Of a stretch of DNA of 64,000 bases, positions 30,608 through 39,239 are shown piece after piece. The first letter of the stretch is position 1, and each line of letters opens with the position of its first letter. Source of the stretch: Compostimonas suwonensis (lineage in GTDB: Bacteria > Actinomycetota > Actinomycetes > Actinomycetales > Microbacteriaceae); assembly GCF_002797855.1 (NCBI RefSeq), contig NZ_PGFB01000004.1, positions 62,001 to 126,000 of the forward strand, written 5' to 3'. Made by a program: the position numbers and the translations under genes. Below the pieces are notes generated by a model. It saw nothing but the letters and a program-made list of their open reading frames with translations. It had not been told where the DNA came from and did no database searches.

Positions 30608-32017
30608 TCAGCGGAAGACCGCTCCGGGGTTCATGATTCCGAGCGGATCGAACACGGCTTTGAGGCGACGCTGCAGCTCGAGGCTCGTCGTGCCGAGCTC
30701 CTCGCCGAGCCAGCGGTTCTTGAGCACGCCGACGCCGTGCTCCCCGGTGAGGGTGCCGCCGAGGGCGAGCGCCGCGTGGAAGAGCTCGTCGGCCGCGGAC
30801 CAGATGGCATCGGGCACGGCGAAACCCGGCTCGAGCGCGGCGCCCACGGGCACGCCCGGGATGACGAAGTTGGGATGCAGGTTGCCGTCGCCCGCGTGGG
30901 CGACGGTCGGGATCTCGACGCCGTAGCGGCGCGCGATGCCGTCGATCGCCTCGAACATCTCGCGCATCCGCGAACGCGGCACGCACACGTCCTCGATGAG
31001 CACCTCGCCGCGTGCCGCGAGGGCGGCGTGGAAGGCCCGGCGCACGGCGAGCAGCCGCTCCCCCGTGCGCTCGTCGAGCGAGATCTGGGGCTCGACCCCC
31101 TCGGCGCGCACGACCTCCGCGATCGCCTCGGCGGCGAGCCGGGCATCCCGTCCGTCGCTCTGCACGAGCAGGAAGGCCTGGCCGGGCGACGGCAGGGGAA
31201 GGCCCTCGAAGGCCGCGGGGCCCAGGTAGGCGCGGATGGCGGCGAGCGCCGAGGCGTCGATGATCTCCATGACGGCGGGCCGCAGCCGTGACGCGGTGAT
31301 CGCGGCGGCGGCGCGGGCGGCGGCCGCGACATCCTCGAAGAAGGCGGCGACGGTCGCCGTGCCGCCGGGGGCGATCGGCAGAAGCCGCACGGTCGCCTCG
31401 ACGACCACGCCGAGGGTGCCCTCCGAGCCCACGAGCAGGGCGGTGAGGTCGTACCCCGTGACACCCTTGACCGTGCGGTGACCCGTGCGCAGCAGCTCGC
31501 CGTCGGGCAGCACGACCGTGAGCCCGAGAACGGCCTCGCGGGTGACGCCGTACTTGGCGCACAGCAGACCGCCGGCGTTCGTGGCGATGTTGCCGCCGAT
31601 CGACGAGATCGCCTTGCTCGCCGGGTCCGGGGCGAAGAAGAGGCCGTGCTCGCGCGCCGCCGTCGAGAGCTCGTCGTTGAGCACGCCCGGTTCGACGACC
31701 GCGAGCTCGTCGTCGGGCGAGAGCTCGAGGATGCGGTTCATGGATGCGACGCTCAGCACGATCGCGCCGTCCCGCCCCGCGGCGCCCCCGGCGAGTCCCG
31801 TTCCCGCGCCGCGCGGGATCACGCCCACCCGATGACGCGTGGCGATGCGCATAACGGCCTGCACCTCGGCGACGCCGCGCGCCTCCACGAGCACGAGCGG
31901 CGCGGACGACGACCACCAGCCCGAGCGATCGGTGCGAATCGCCTGCAGGCGGGCAGGGTCGACGATGACGGCGTCGCCGAGCGCAGCGCGCAGCTCGGCC
32001 ACGATGTTCGGATCCAT
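30608..32017 (-). CDS. FAD-linked oxidase (GlcD/D-lactate dehydrogenase type)
   Basis: VAO/PCMH-fold flavoprotein of 469 residues that oxidises a 2-hydroxy acid such as D-lactate or glycolate. The FAD domain shows PRGAGTGLAGGAAG (about 69-82), VEPGV, and ASSIGGNIATNAGG-like SSIGGNIATNAGG followed by GVTGYDLTALLVGSEGTLGV. The substrate domain ends with GGTLTGEHGVGVLKNRWL and AVFDPLGIMNPGAVF. Single-subunit form without the iron-sulfur partner adjacent. ATG 32017 lies 6 nt after TAGCAT (32024-32029), so leaderless. Confidence 0.92.
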   Translation of the reverse strand: MDPNIVAELRAALGDAVIVDPARLQAIRTDRSGWWSSSAPLVLVEARGVAEVQAVMRIATRHRVGVIPRGAGTGLAGGAAGRDGAIVLSVASMNRILELSPDDELAVVEPGVLNDELSTAAREHGLFFAPDPASKAISSIGGNIATNAGGLLCAKYGVTREAVLGLTVVLPDGELLRTGHRTVKGVTGYDLTALLVGSEGTLGVVVEATVRLLPIAPGGTATVAAFFEDVAAAARAAAAITASRLRPAVMEIIDASALAAIRAYLGPAAFEGLPLPSPGQAFLLVQSDGRDARLAAEAIAEVVRAEGVEPQISLDERTGERLLAVRRAFHAALAARGEVLIEDVCVPRSRMREMFEAIDGIARRYGVEIPTVAHAGDGNLHPNFVIPGVPVGAALEPGFAVPDAIWSAADELFHAALALGGTLTGEHGVGVLKNRWLGEELGTTSLELQRRLKAVFDPLGIMNPGAVFR

Positions 32018-32137
32018 GCCCCCATGCTAGGCGGGCGTGCCTGCCGGCGGGCGTGCATTCCCGGCGCACCGGGAACCCGGCGCCTCGTGTCCGATTTCCG
32101 CTAGAAATTGTCAGGGGCTCGTGACAGGCTCGGTGAC

Positions 32138-33697
32138 ATGGCCTCCGCTGTCACCATCCTCCCGACCGACTCCGACCCCGTGTTCGCCGAGCGCTACCGC
32201 GCCATGTCGTCGCGAGACGCACGTTTCGACGGGCAGTTCATCACGGGCGTGCACTCGACGGGCATCTACTGCCGGCCCAGCTGCCCGGCGACGACCCCGA
32301 AGCCGCAGAACGTCACCTTCTACCTCACGGCCGCAGCCGCCCACGAGGCCGGGCTGCGCGCCTGCAAGCGCTGCCTGCCCGACGCGGTGCCCGGCTCCCC
32401 CGAGTGGAACGTGCGCGACGACCTCGCCGCCCGCGCCATGCGGCTCATCACCGACGGCGTCGTCGAGCGCGAGGGCGTCCCGGGACTCGCAGGCCGGCTC
32501 GGCTACACACCCCGGCACCTCGGCCGCATCCTCGTCTCCGAGCTCGGCGCCGGGCCCCTCGCCCTCTCGCGGGCCCACCGCGCGCAGACCGCGCGCATCC
32601 TGCTCACGGCCACCGACCTGCCCGTCGCCGACGTCGCCTTCGCCGCCGGTTTCGCGAGCGTGCGCCAGTTCAACGACACGATCCGCGAGGTCTACGAGCG
32701 CACCCCCACCGCTCTGCGGGCGACGGCGAAGACCCCGGGCTCGAGCGCGGAGGAGCACGGCGACGGAACCGTCGCACTCAGCCTGCGCCTGCCCGCCCGC
32801 GCCCCCTTCGACGGGGCCGGGCTGTTCCGCTTCTTCGCCGCCCGGGCCGTCGACGGCACCGAGCGCATCGGTGGCACCGAGCGTATCGACGGCACCGAGC
32901 GCATCGGGGAAAACGGCTACTCGCGGATCGTGAGGCTGCCCGGTGGTCCGGCGGTCATCTCCCTGAGCCTCGGCGGCACCTCATCCGCGCCTCTCGTGCT
33001 GTGCGACGCCACACTCGGCAGCATCGCGGATGTCGCGCCCTTCGTCGCGCGCGTGCGCCGCCTGCTCGACCTCGACGCCGACGCCGTCGCGATCGACGGG
33101 GTGCTCGCCCGCGACGAGGCGCTCGCTGCGAGCGTCGCGGCGGTGCCCGGCATCCGCGTGCCCGGAAGCCTCGACCCCCACGAGACGCTGTTCCGCGCCC
33201 TCATCGGCCAGCAGGTCTCGGTCGCGTCGGCCCGTACAGCCCTCACCCGGCTCACGCTCGCGCTCGGCGATGTCGTCGAGCGCGGAGGCAGCACCTGGCG
33301 GCTCTTCCCCACCCCGGCGCAGATCGCCGAGGGCGGCACGGAGGTGCTGCGCGGCCCCGCGCGACGCACGCAGACGATCGTCGCCGTCGCCGCCGCGCTC
33401 GCGAACGGCGAGCTGGAGGTCGGCGTGGGCGACTCGCGCGAGCACCTCACCGAGCGCCTGCTCGCCGTGCCCGGCATCGGCCCGTGGACCGCCGGCTACA
33501 TAGCCCTGCGGGTGCTCGGCGCGCCCGACATCCTGCTCACGAGCGATCTGGCCCTGCGCCAGGGCGCGGAGAGGCTCGGTCTTCCGTCGGCACCGCGGGA
33601 GCTCGAGGGCCGCGGGCTCGACTGGGCACCCTGGCGCAGCTACGCCGGCATGCACCTGTGGCGCGCTGCGGCACCCTCAGCGCCCTCAGCCCAGTAG
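32138..33697 (+). CDS. Ada-like/AlkA fusion, DNA-3-methyladenine glycosylase II
   Basis: 519-residue repair protein in four parts. An Ada zinc-binding domain with Cys45, Cys49, Cys76 and Cys79 accepts methyl groups from phosphotriesters; an AraC helix-turn-helix (about 95-190) follows; then an AlkA N-terminal domain (about 205-310) and an HhH-GPD glycosylase domain with [21 protein letters not shown] and the catalytic Asp in [11 protein letters not shown]. It probably senses alkylation and activates its own gene while removing alkylated bases. The Ada O6-methylguanine transferase domain is absent. A GTERI-x triplet repeat (32855-32908) expands the AlkA N-domain. ATG 32138 is preferred to TTG 32108. 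It overlaps the ribokinase gene tail-to-tail by 12 nt. Confidence 0.94.
   Translation: MASAVTILPTDSDPVFAERYRAMSSRDARFDGQFITGVHSTGIYCRPSCPATTPKPQNVTFYLTAAAAHEAGLRACKRCLPDAVPGSPEWNVRDDLAARAMRLITDGVVEREGVPGLAGRLGYTPRHLGRILVSELGAGPLALSRAHRAQTARILLTATDLPVADVAFAAGFASVRQFNDTIREVYERTPTALRATAKTPGSSAEEHGDGTVALSLRLPARAPFDGAGLFRFFAARAVDGTERIGGTERIDGTERIGENGYSRIVRLPGGPAVISLSLGGTSSAPLVLCDATLGSIADVAPFVARVRRLLDLDADAVAIDGVLARDEALAASVAAVPGIRVPGSLDPHETLFRALIGQQVSVASARTALTRLTLALGDVVERGGSTWRLFPTPAQIAEGGTEVLRGPARRTQTIVAVAAALANGELEVGVGDSREHLTERLLAVPGIGPWTAGYIALRVLGAPDILLTSDLALRQGAERLGLPSAPRELEGRGLDWAPWRSYAGMHLWRAAAPSAPSAQ
32855..32908 (+). repeat. Three in-frame 18 bp repeats inside the AlkA fusion
   Basis: GGCACCGAGCGCATCGGT (32855-32872), GGCACCGAGCGTATCGAC (32873-32890) and GGCACCGAGCGCATCGGG (32891-32908), encoding [12 protein letters not shown] and GTERIG. 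It is an insertion in a loop of the AlkA N-terminal domain and probably varies in length between strains. Confidence 0.85.
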
Positions 33698-34576
33698 CGG
33701 GGCGACCTCGGCCAGCCGGGGCATCGACGAGGTCGCACCCTCGCGCGTGACCGTGACGGATGCCGCGGCGGTGCCCCAGCGCACGGCCTCGACCACGTCG
33801 TCGCCGGCCCCGAGCCGGGCGATGAGGCCGCCGACGAAGGTGTCCCCCGCCGCCGTCGTGTCGACGGCGCGAACCGGCCGCGCGGGCGCGTGACCGAGCA
33901 CCTCGCCACGATGCGCGATGATCGACCCCTCGGCTCCCAGGGTCACGATGGCCCACTCCGCGAGGCCGCTCAGCAGCTCCGCCGCCCGTTCGGGCCCGGA
34001 GGCCCCCGTGAGCGCCATGGCCTCGATCTCGTTGGGCACGACGATGCCCACCCGTTCGAGCAGCCCCTGCGGCGGGGCGAGCACGGGTGCGGGCGTGAGA
34101 ACCGTGAGCACACCGGCATCCTGCGCGATCCGCGCGGCCTCGTCGACGAGCCCGAGGGGCAGCTCGAACTGCATCACGAGCACCGTCGCGGAACGGATAG
34201 CCGCCTCCTGCGCCGCGTCGAGCGTCGTGATCGTCGCATTGGCGCCCCGCACGACGACGATCGAGTTCTCGCCCGACGCGGTCACCTGCACGTGCGCGGT
34301 TCCGGTCGGCGCCTGCGCCGTCGCGAGCCCCGCGGTGTCGATGCCCTCCGCCTCGAGCAGCGAGCGGATGCGCCGGCCGTAGTCGTCGTCGCCGACCGCG
34401 CCGAGGAACACCACCTCGGCCCCCAGCCGAGCCGCGGCCACCGCCTGGTTGAGCCCCTTGCCGCCGGGAACGGTCGTGAAGGCGTCGCCGAAGATGGTCT
34501 CCCCCGGGCGCGGAAGCCTCTGCTGCCGCACGACGAGATCCATGTTGGCGCTGCCCAGAACCGCGATTGTCGTCAT
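33686..34576 (-). CDS. rbsK: Ribokinase (PfkB family)
   Basis: Carbohydrate kinase of 296 residues. The substrate-side motifs SANMDLVV and [21 protein letters not shown] are typical of ribokinase, and the ATP/anion hole [14 protein letters not shown] with the catalytic Asp is present. It converts D-ribose to ribose 5-phosphate. No ribose transporter adjoins, but a ribose-type ABC importer lies 3.5 kb away. The ATG at 34576 is 6 nt after a weak GAGACT box. The 3' end overlaps the AlkA fusion gene by 12 nt. Confidence 0.9.
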   Translation of the reverse strand: MTTIAVLGSANMDLVVRQQRLPRPGETIFGDAFTTVPGGKGLNQAVAAARLGAEVVFLGAVGDDDYGRRIRSLLEAEGIDTAGLATAQAPTGTAHVQVTASGENSIVVVRGANATITTLDAAQEAAIRSATVLVMQFELPLGLVDEAARIAQDAGVLTVLTPAPVLAPPQGLLERVGIVVPNEIEAMALTGASGPERAAELLSGLAEWAIVTLGAEGSIIAHRGEVLGHAPARPVRAVDTTAAGDTFVGGLIARLGAGDDVVEAVRWGTAAASVTVTREGATSSMPRLAEVAPLLG

Positions 34577-34667
34577 GCCGCCAGTCTCGCACGCGCGATC
34601 GGCCCCATTCGCCCCGCGGCGCGCCCGGGAAACCCCGTCGAAAGCGTAGGATCGCGGTGAGGGAGCT

Positions 34668-35426
34668 ATGACGACGATTTCGGTGGTCATTCCCGCGTAC
34701 AACGACGCGGAAATGCTGAGACGGTGCCTTCGCGCCTTGAGCGAGCAGATCCGTGAGGCCGATGAGGTCATCGTCGTCGACAACGCCAGCACGGATGACA
34801 CGGCTGCGGTCGCGCGCGCAGCCGGCGCCACCCTGCTGAGCGAGCCCGTCCAGGGCATCTGGCCGGCGGCATCCCGCGGTTACGACGCGGCGCGCGGCGA
34901 CATCATCGCGCGACTCGACGCCGACTCCATCCCCCCGGCCGATTGGACGATGCATCTGGAGGCCGAGTTTACCGCCGATCCCGGCACCGCGGTCATCACG
35001 GGCCCCGGCGACTTCTACGACGGCAGCGCGATCGCGGTGTTCCTCGGCAAGTACCTCTACATCGGCGGCTACTTCTGGTCGATGAGCATCTGGCTCGACC
35101 ACAGCCCCATCTTCGGCTCCAACTTCGCCATGCGCCGCGAGGTCTGGGAGCAGGCGCGGGGCACGGTGCACCGCGACATGCGCGCCGTGCACGACGACCT
35201 CGACCTGAGCTTCGCTCTGCAGCCCGGCGACGTCGTGCTCTACGACCCGACCCTGCGGGTGGGCATCTCGGGCCGGCCCTTCAGCTCGTGGCGCGGCTTC
35301 GGCCGGCGCCTGCACTGGGCCTACCTGACCCTGCGCATGCACTGGCCCCAGGATTCGCCGTGGCGCCGACGTCAGGCGCGCAAGGCGCTCGTCGAGAACG
35401 GCGACGACGCGACGGCCTGGTCGTGA
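34668..35426 (+). CDS. Glycosyltransferase family 2
   Basis: GT-A fold sugar transferase of 252 residues: ISVVIPAYNDAEMLRRCLRAL, VIVVDNASTDDTA, then ARLDADSIPP (the DxD metal site) and, near 180, HDDLDLSF (catalytic Asp region). No large membrane region. A TAGGAT -10 box at 34647-34652 and a GAGGGAG ribosome site precede the ATG. It lies alone; possible roles are cell-wall polysaccharide or glycolipid synthesis. Convergent with the next hydrolase gene, only 4 nt between stops. Confidence 0.9.
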   Translation: MTTISVVIPAYNDAEMLRRCLRALSEQIREADEVIVVDNASTDDTAAVARAAGATLLSEPVQGIWPAASRGYDAARGDIIARLDADSIPPADWTMHLEAEFTADPGTAVITGPGDFYDGSAIAVFLGKYLYIGGYFWSMSIWLDHSPIFGSNFAMRREVWEQARGTVHRDMRAVHDDLDLSFALQPGDVVLYDPTLRVGISGRPFSSWRGFGRRLHWAYLTLRMHWPQDSPWRRRQARKALVENGDDATAWS

Positions 35427-35430
35427 CCTC

Positions 35431-36360
35431 TCAGGCCTCGGGCTCGCCCGCGCTCGCCTCGGCTCGCCGGTAGAGGGCGAGCAGGTCGCGCGCGAGCTGG
35501 TGCGGGGTCGTCTCGCAGGGGCTGTGCCCCGTGCGGTAGACGGCGAGCTCCGCACCGATGTCGCGGGCGAAGCGCGAGTGCAGGGTGACCGGCCACAGGT
35601 CGTGATCGCCCGTCGCGACGAGCTTGGGGATCTCGACGGCGGCGACGGCCGCGCGCAGCTCGGGCGCGTTGTTCATCATGCCGATGATGTCGTCGACGCT
35701 CGTGCGGCGGGTGAATCCGAAGCGCATCCGCACGAAGTCGAGACGGCGCTGCGACACCCTGTTCTTGTTGGTCACGACCCCCCAGATCATGAGGCCGGCC
35801 CCGGTGCGCCCGTCGACGACGTAGGCGAGGGAGCCGATCGTGCGCACGCCGCGGAAGGCCTTGCCCGAGAGCGGCGGGGTGCCGAGCAGGGCGAGCGACG
35901 CGAACAGCTCCGGCCTGCGCAGCATGGCGAGCTGCGCGACCGTTCCCGCGAAGGAGTAGCCGAGCACGTGCGCGGGCGTCGAACCCGACTCGAGGAAGGC
36001 CAGGAGGTCGTCGACGAAGAGCTCGTAGTCGTAGTGGCGACCGGAGCGCGGCGCCGGGCCGGCATCCGCCGACTCGTACTGGCCGGCCATGTCGAAGGAC
36101 TGCACGTAGTAGCCGGCCTCCACGAGCAGAGGCGACAGCAGGCTGAAGTCCTCCTTCGAGCCGGTCACCCCGGGCGCGAGCACCACCCGGGGCGCGTTCG
36201 GATCGCCGAGCGAGACGACGGCGAGCGAGCCGCTCGGCGCCTCGAACCGGGAGCTGAGGGAGCCTTCGGGAAGCACCGTCCAGTCGATGTCGGGGATCGC
36301 GCGATCGCGCAGCACGGCCTCATCGACCTCGTCGACCCCCACGGGCCGTTTCTCGCGCAT
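35431..36360 (-). CDS. Alpha/beta hydrolase
   Basis: Soluble alpha/beta-fold hydrolase of 309 residues. The nucleophile elbow is GYSFAGTVAQL (Ser near 144), the acid candidate is in ATGDHDLWPV, and the base is the His of TGHSPCETTP. An Arg-rich cap region (NKNRVSQRRLDFVRMRFGFTRRT) is unusual and may touch an acidic partner. The ATG at 36360 follows GGGAGG. It is divergent from the FadR-type regulator with a 47 nt gap. Substrate unknown. Confidence 0.85.
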   Translation of the reverse strand: MREKRPVGVDEVDEAVLRDRAIPDIDWTVLPEGSLSSRFEAPSGSLAVVSLGDPNAPRVVLAPGVTGSKEDFSLLSPLLVEAGYYVQSFDMAGQYESADAGPAPRSGRHYDYELFVDDLLAFLESGSTPAHVLGYSFAGTVAQLAMLRRPELFASLALLGTPPLSGKAFRGVRTIGSLAYVVDGRTGAGLMIWGVVTNKNRVSQRRLDFVRMRFGFTRRTSVDDIIGMMNNAPELRAAVAAVEIPKLVATGDHDLWPVTLHSRFARDIGAELAVYRTGHSPCETTPHQLARDLLALYRRAEASAGEPEA

Positions 36361-36407
36361 GGACACGCCTCCCAATGTATAACGACCTCCGCCACTAGAC
36401 TTCCTGA

Positions 36408-37079
36408 ATGGCCGTCACAGACGAGGCGATCGTCAAGATCAAGGGGATGATCCTCTCCGGGGAGCTCAAGCCGGGAGACCGTCTGCCGCCCGAGAAAGAG
36501 CTGAGCGAGTATCTCGGCCTCTCCCGCAGCTCGATGCGCGAGGCCGTCAAGGCGCTCGAGGTCATCCGCGTGCTCGACGTGCGCCGCGGCGACGGCACCT
36601 ACGTCACGAGCCTCGAGCCGCAGCTGCTGCTCGAGGCCATGTCGTTCGTCGTCGATCTGCACGACGACGACTCCGTGCTCGAGATCCTCGCGGTCCGGCG
36701 CATCCTCGAGCCCACCGCCGTCGGCATCGCCGCCGGCCGCTCCACCCCCGAGCACATCGCCCGCCTGCGGGAGATGATGCTCACGGTCGACGAGTCGAGC
36801 ACGGTCGAGGGCCTCGTCGAGCACGACCTCGAGTTCCACCGCGCGATGGTGGATGCCGCGGGCAACTCGTATCTCACGAGCCTCATCGACAGCCTCTCGA
36901 GCCACACCGTGCGTGCGCGGATCTGGCGCGGGCTCACCGAGGAGAACTCGGTGGCGCGCACCCTCTCGGAGCATCACGCGATCGTCGACGCCCTCGAGCG
37001 CGGTGATGCCACGCTCGCCGAGGCGCTCACGACCGTGCACATCAGCGGCGTCGAGCAGTGGCTGCGCGCCGCACTTTAA
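36408..37079 (+). CDS. FadR-subfamily GntR transcriptional regulator
   Basis: 223 residues: winged-helix DNA-binding domain (about 1-70; LKPGDRLPPEKELSEYLGLSRSSMREAVKALEVIRVLDVRRGDGTYV) and an FCD helical ligand domain (about 90-215), with metal-ligand type residues in the EHDLEFHRAMVDAAGN and LSEHHAIVDALERGD blocks. FCD regulators sense sugar acids and carboxylates. TAGACT (36396-36401) lies 6 nt before the ATG, so leaderless. It is convergent with the fuconate/ABC operon, whose promoter contains an ATnCGnCGnAT dyad of the kind bound by FadR-type proteins, so it is the likely regulator. Confidence 0.92.
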   Translation: MAVTDEAIVKIKGMILSGELKPGDRLPPEKELSEYLGLSRSSMREAVKALEVIRVLDVRRGDGTYVTSLEPQLLLEAMSFVVDLHDDDSVLEILAVRRILEPTAVGIAAGRSTPEHIARLREMMLTVDESSTVEGLVEHDLEFHRAMVDAAGNSYLTSLIDSLSSHTVRARIWRGLTEENSVARTLSEHHAIVDALERGDATLAEALTTVHISGVEQWLRAAL

Positions 37080-37083
37080 CCCA

Positions 37084-37155
37084 CTTGCGCCTTAGCTTCC
37101 GGACGCGGGCCCTACCGCATGCGGTGGGGCCGTTGTCCGGAAGCTAAGGCGCAAG
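37084..37155. terminator. 21 bp perfect inverted repeat, bidirectional terminator
   Basis: CTTGCGCCTTAGCTTCCGGAC (37084-37104) in one arm and its exact complement at 37135-37155, with an inner 30 nt part that folds again around ACCGCATGCGGT. It fills the gap between the convergent gntR and substrate-binding genes (stops 37079 and 37167). Confidence 0.75.
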
Positions 37156-37166
37156 GTGAGAAGAGA

Positions 37167-38153
37167 CTACTCGTAGATGACGGCCTGGATCTCGTCGGAG
37201 TCGATGTTCGACTTGTCGTACCAGAAGAAGCCCGTGTCGATGACCTTCGGCAGCTTCTCGCCGTTGATCGCGGCGACGGCGGCCTTGACCGTCTCGTAGC
37301 CGATGCCGACCGGGTTCTGGGTGATGGCGCCGGCCATCACGCCGTTCGTGATCGCGTCGATCTGCGCCTGGCCGGAGTCGAAGCCGACGACCGTGAGCTT
37401 GCCCTCGAGGCCGAGCTCCTGCACCGCGTTGACGACACCGATCGCCGATCCCTCGTTCGAGCCGTAGATGCCCTTGAGGTCGGGGTTGGCGGCGATGATC
37501 GCCTTCGCGAGGTCGGTCGACTCGAGCTGGTCGCCGCCACCGTACTGGATGTCGACGATCTCGATGTTCGGCGCGTTCTCGTCCATCCAGTCGACGAAGC
37601 CGTCACGACGCTCGATGCCCGTGATGCTCGTCTGGTCGTGGACGACCATCGCGATCTTGCCCTCGTTGCCGATGAGCTCGGCCATCTGCTTGGCCGCTTC
37701 GCCCGCGGCTGCGAGGTTGTCGGTCGTCGCGGTGGTCACGGGGATGTCGCTGTCGACACCGGAGTCGAAGGCGATGACGGGGATGCCGGCATCCTGCGCC
37801 TGCTGCAGCAGCGGGTCGACGGCCTGGCTGTCGAGGGCCGCGAGGCCGATCGCGTCGGGCTCCTTGTCGAGGGCCGTCTGCAGCTGCTGGATCTGCTGGT
37901 CGACGTCGGCCTCGGTGTCGGGGCCTTCGAAGGTGATGTCGACGTCGAACTCTTCGGCGGCCTGCTCGGCGCCGGCCTTGACGGCCTGCCAGAACTGGTG
38001 CTGGAAGCCTTTGGACACGAGGGCGATGTACGGCTTGTCGCCGCTCGCCGCGTCGTCGCTGCCGCCGTCGGTCGAGCCGCTGCTCGAACATCCGGTGAGG
38101 GCCGCCGCGAGGACGGTGATGCCGACTGCGGCACCGATGAGACTCTTGCGCAT
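37167..38153 (-). CDS. Ribose-type sugar ABC transporter substrate-binding lipoprotein
   Basis: Periplasmic-binding-protein family 4 (RbsB-like) lipoprotein of 328 residues. Signal peptide with lipobox L-T-G-C (Cys22), then a Ser/Gly/Asp linker and the two-lobed domain: IALVSKGFQHQFWQAVKAGAEQAAEEF, GIPVIAFDSGVDSD, AMVVHDQTSITGIERRDGF, KGIYGSNEGSAIGVVNAVQELG and VVGFDSG. Last gene of the operon that begins with L-fuconate dehydratase; 84 nt separate it from the permease. It probably binds L-fucose or a related sugar, based on the dehydratase. Has its own AGGAG site. Confidence 0.94.
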   Translation of the reverse strand: MRKSLIGAAVGITVLAAALTGCSSSGSTDGGSDDAASGDKPYIALVSKGFQHQFWQAVKAGAEQAAEEFDVDITFEGPDTEADVDQQIQQLQTALDKEPDAIGLAALDSQAVDPLLQQAQDAGIPVIAFDSGVDSDIPVTTATTDNLAAAGEAAKQMAELIGNEGKIAMVVHDQTSITGIERRDGFVDWMDENAPNIEIVDIQYGGGDQLESTDLAKAIIAANPDLKGIYGSNEGSAIGVVNAVQELGLEGKLTVVGFDSGQAQIDAITNGVMAGAITQNPVGIGYETVKAAVAAINGEKLPKVIDTGFFWYDKSNIDSDEIQAVIYE

Positions 38154-38237
38154 TGTTCAAACTCCTTCGTTTGCTGGATCTGTCTGGTGTTCGGGGTGCT
38201 GTGGTGCGAGTGGAGAGCTCTTAGTGGGCGGCCGTCG

Positions 38238-39239
38238 TCAGGACTCCCTTCGACGGAGGATGTCGAGGTAGACCGCGAGAAGGATGACGCAGCCGACGGC
38301 CACGCTCTGCCACTCCTGCGGAATGGACATGATGCGCAGCCCGTTCGTGAGCACGGCCATGATGAGCGCGCCGATCACGGTGCCGATGATGGAGCCCTTG
38401 CCGCCCTGCAGCGAGGTTCCACCGATGACCACCGCGGCGATCGCCTCGAGCTCGTAGCCCATGCCGAGCGCCGGCTGGGCCGAGCTCAGGCGCGAGGCGA
38501 GCACGACGCCCGCGAGGCCCGTGAAGACCCCCGCGACCGTGTAGATGATGATCTTCCACTTCTTGACGTTGACGCCCGAGAGCGCCGTCGCCTCCTCGTT
38601 GCTGCCGATCGAGAAGGTGTAGCGGCCGAGGATGGTCTTGCCGAGTAGCACGGCCGCGACGATGGCCATGACGATGAGTATCAGCACGCCGTTGGGGAAC
38701 CGTATGCCCGGGATGATCGAGCCCGTCGCGATCTCGCCGAACCCCGGAGTGCCCTTGAAGTAGATGGGCGCGGTGCCCGAGATCACGAGCGAGAGCCCGG
38801 CGGCGACGAGCATCATGGCGAGTGTCGCGATGAACGGCGGGATGCCGAGTATCGCCACGTTGAAGCCGTTGATCGCCCCGATGAGCGCGCCGACGAGGAT
38901 GCCGCCGATCACGCCGACCCAGAGCGGCAGCCCCCAGTAGGTGAGGAACACGCCCGTCATCACGGCCGACAGGGTCATGCCCGTGCCGATCGAGAGGTCG
39001 ATGCCTCCCGTGATGATGACGAAGGTCGTGCCCAGGGCGAGCAGTCCCGTCACGGTCGCCGCCAGCAGGATGCCGGTGAAGTTCGACCAGGTCAGGAACC
39101 GGTCGTTCGCGAAGCAGAAGAACAGGAAGATGATGATGAGGCTCGCGAAGGCGAGGAACTGCTGCAGTCGCCCGCGCATCCGCCCCGCTATCGAGGGCTT
39201 CTCCGGAGCCGCCGTCGGCCTGGTCTGGGTGGTGGTCAT
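38238..39239 (-). CDS. Ribose-type sugar ABC transporter permease
   Basis: RbsC-like inner-membrane permease of 333 residues with about 9-10 helices. Conserved blocks: TTFVIITGGIDLSIGTGMTLSAVM, GALIGAINGFNVAILGIPPFIATLAMM, SIGSNEEATALSGVNVKKWK (cytoplasmic coupling loop) and AIAAVVIGGTSLQGGKGSIIGTVIGALI. The ATG overlaps the ATPase stop by ATGA, so translation is coupled. Forms a homodimer channel with the neighbouring ATPase. Confidence 0.95.
   Translation of the reverse strand: MTTTQTRPTAAPEKPSIAGRMRGRLQQFLAFASLIIIFLFFCFANDRFLTWSNFTGILLAATVTGLLALGTTFVIITGGIDLSIGTGMTLSAVMTGVFLTYWGLPLWVGVIGGILVGALIGAINGFNVAILGIPPFIATLAMMLVAAGLSLVISGTAPIYFKGTPGFGEIATGSIIPGIRFPNGVLILIVMAIVAAVLLGKTILGRYTFSIGSNEEATALSGVNVKKWKIIIYTVAGVFTGLAGVVLASRLSSAQPALGMGYELEAIAAVVIGGTSLQGGKGSIIGTVIGALIMAVLTNGLRIMSIPQEWQSVAVGCVILLAVYLDILRRRES

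Noticed and set aside
29184-32069. A 961-residue minus-strand frame spanning the MFS and FAD-oxidase genes
   Set aside because: Low-complexity Arg/Ala-rich sequence out of frame with two recognisable genes; a GC shadow.
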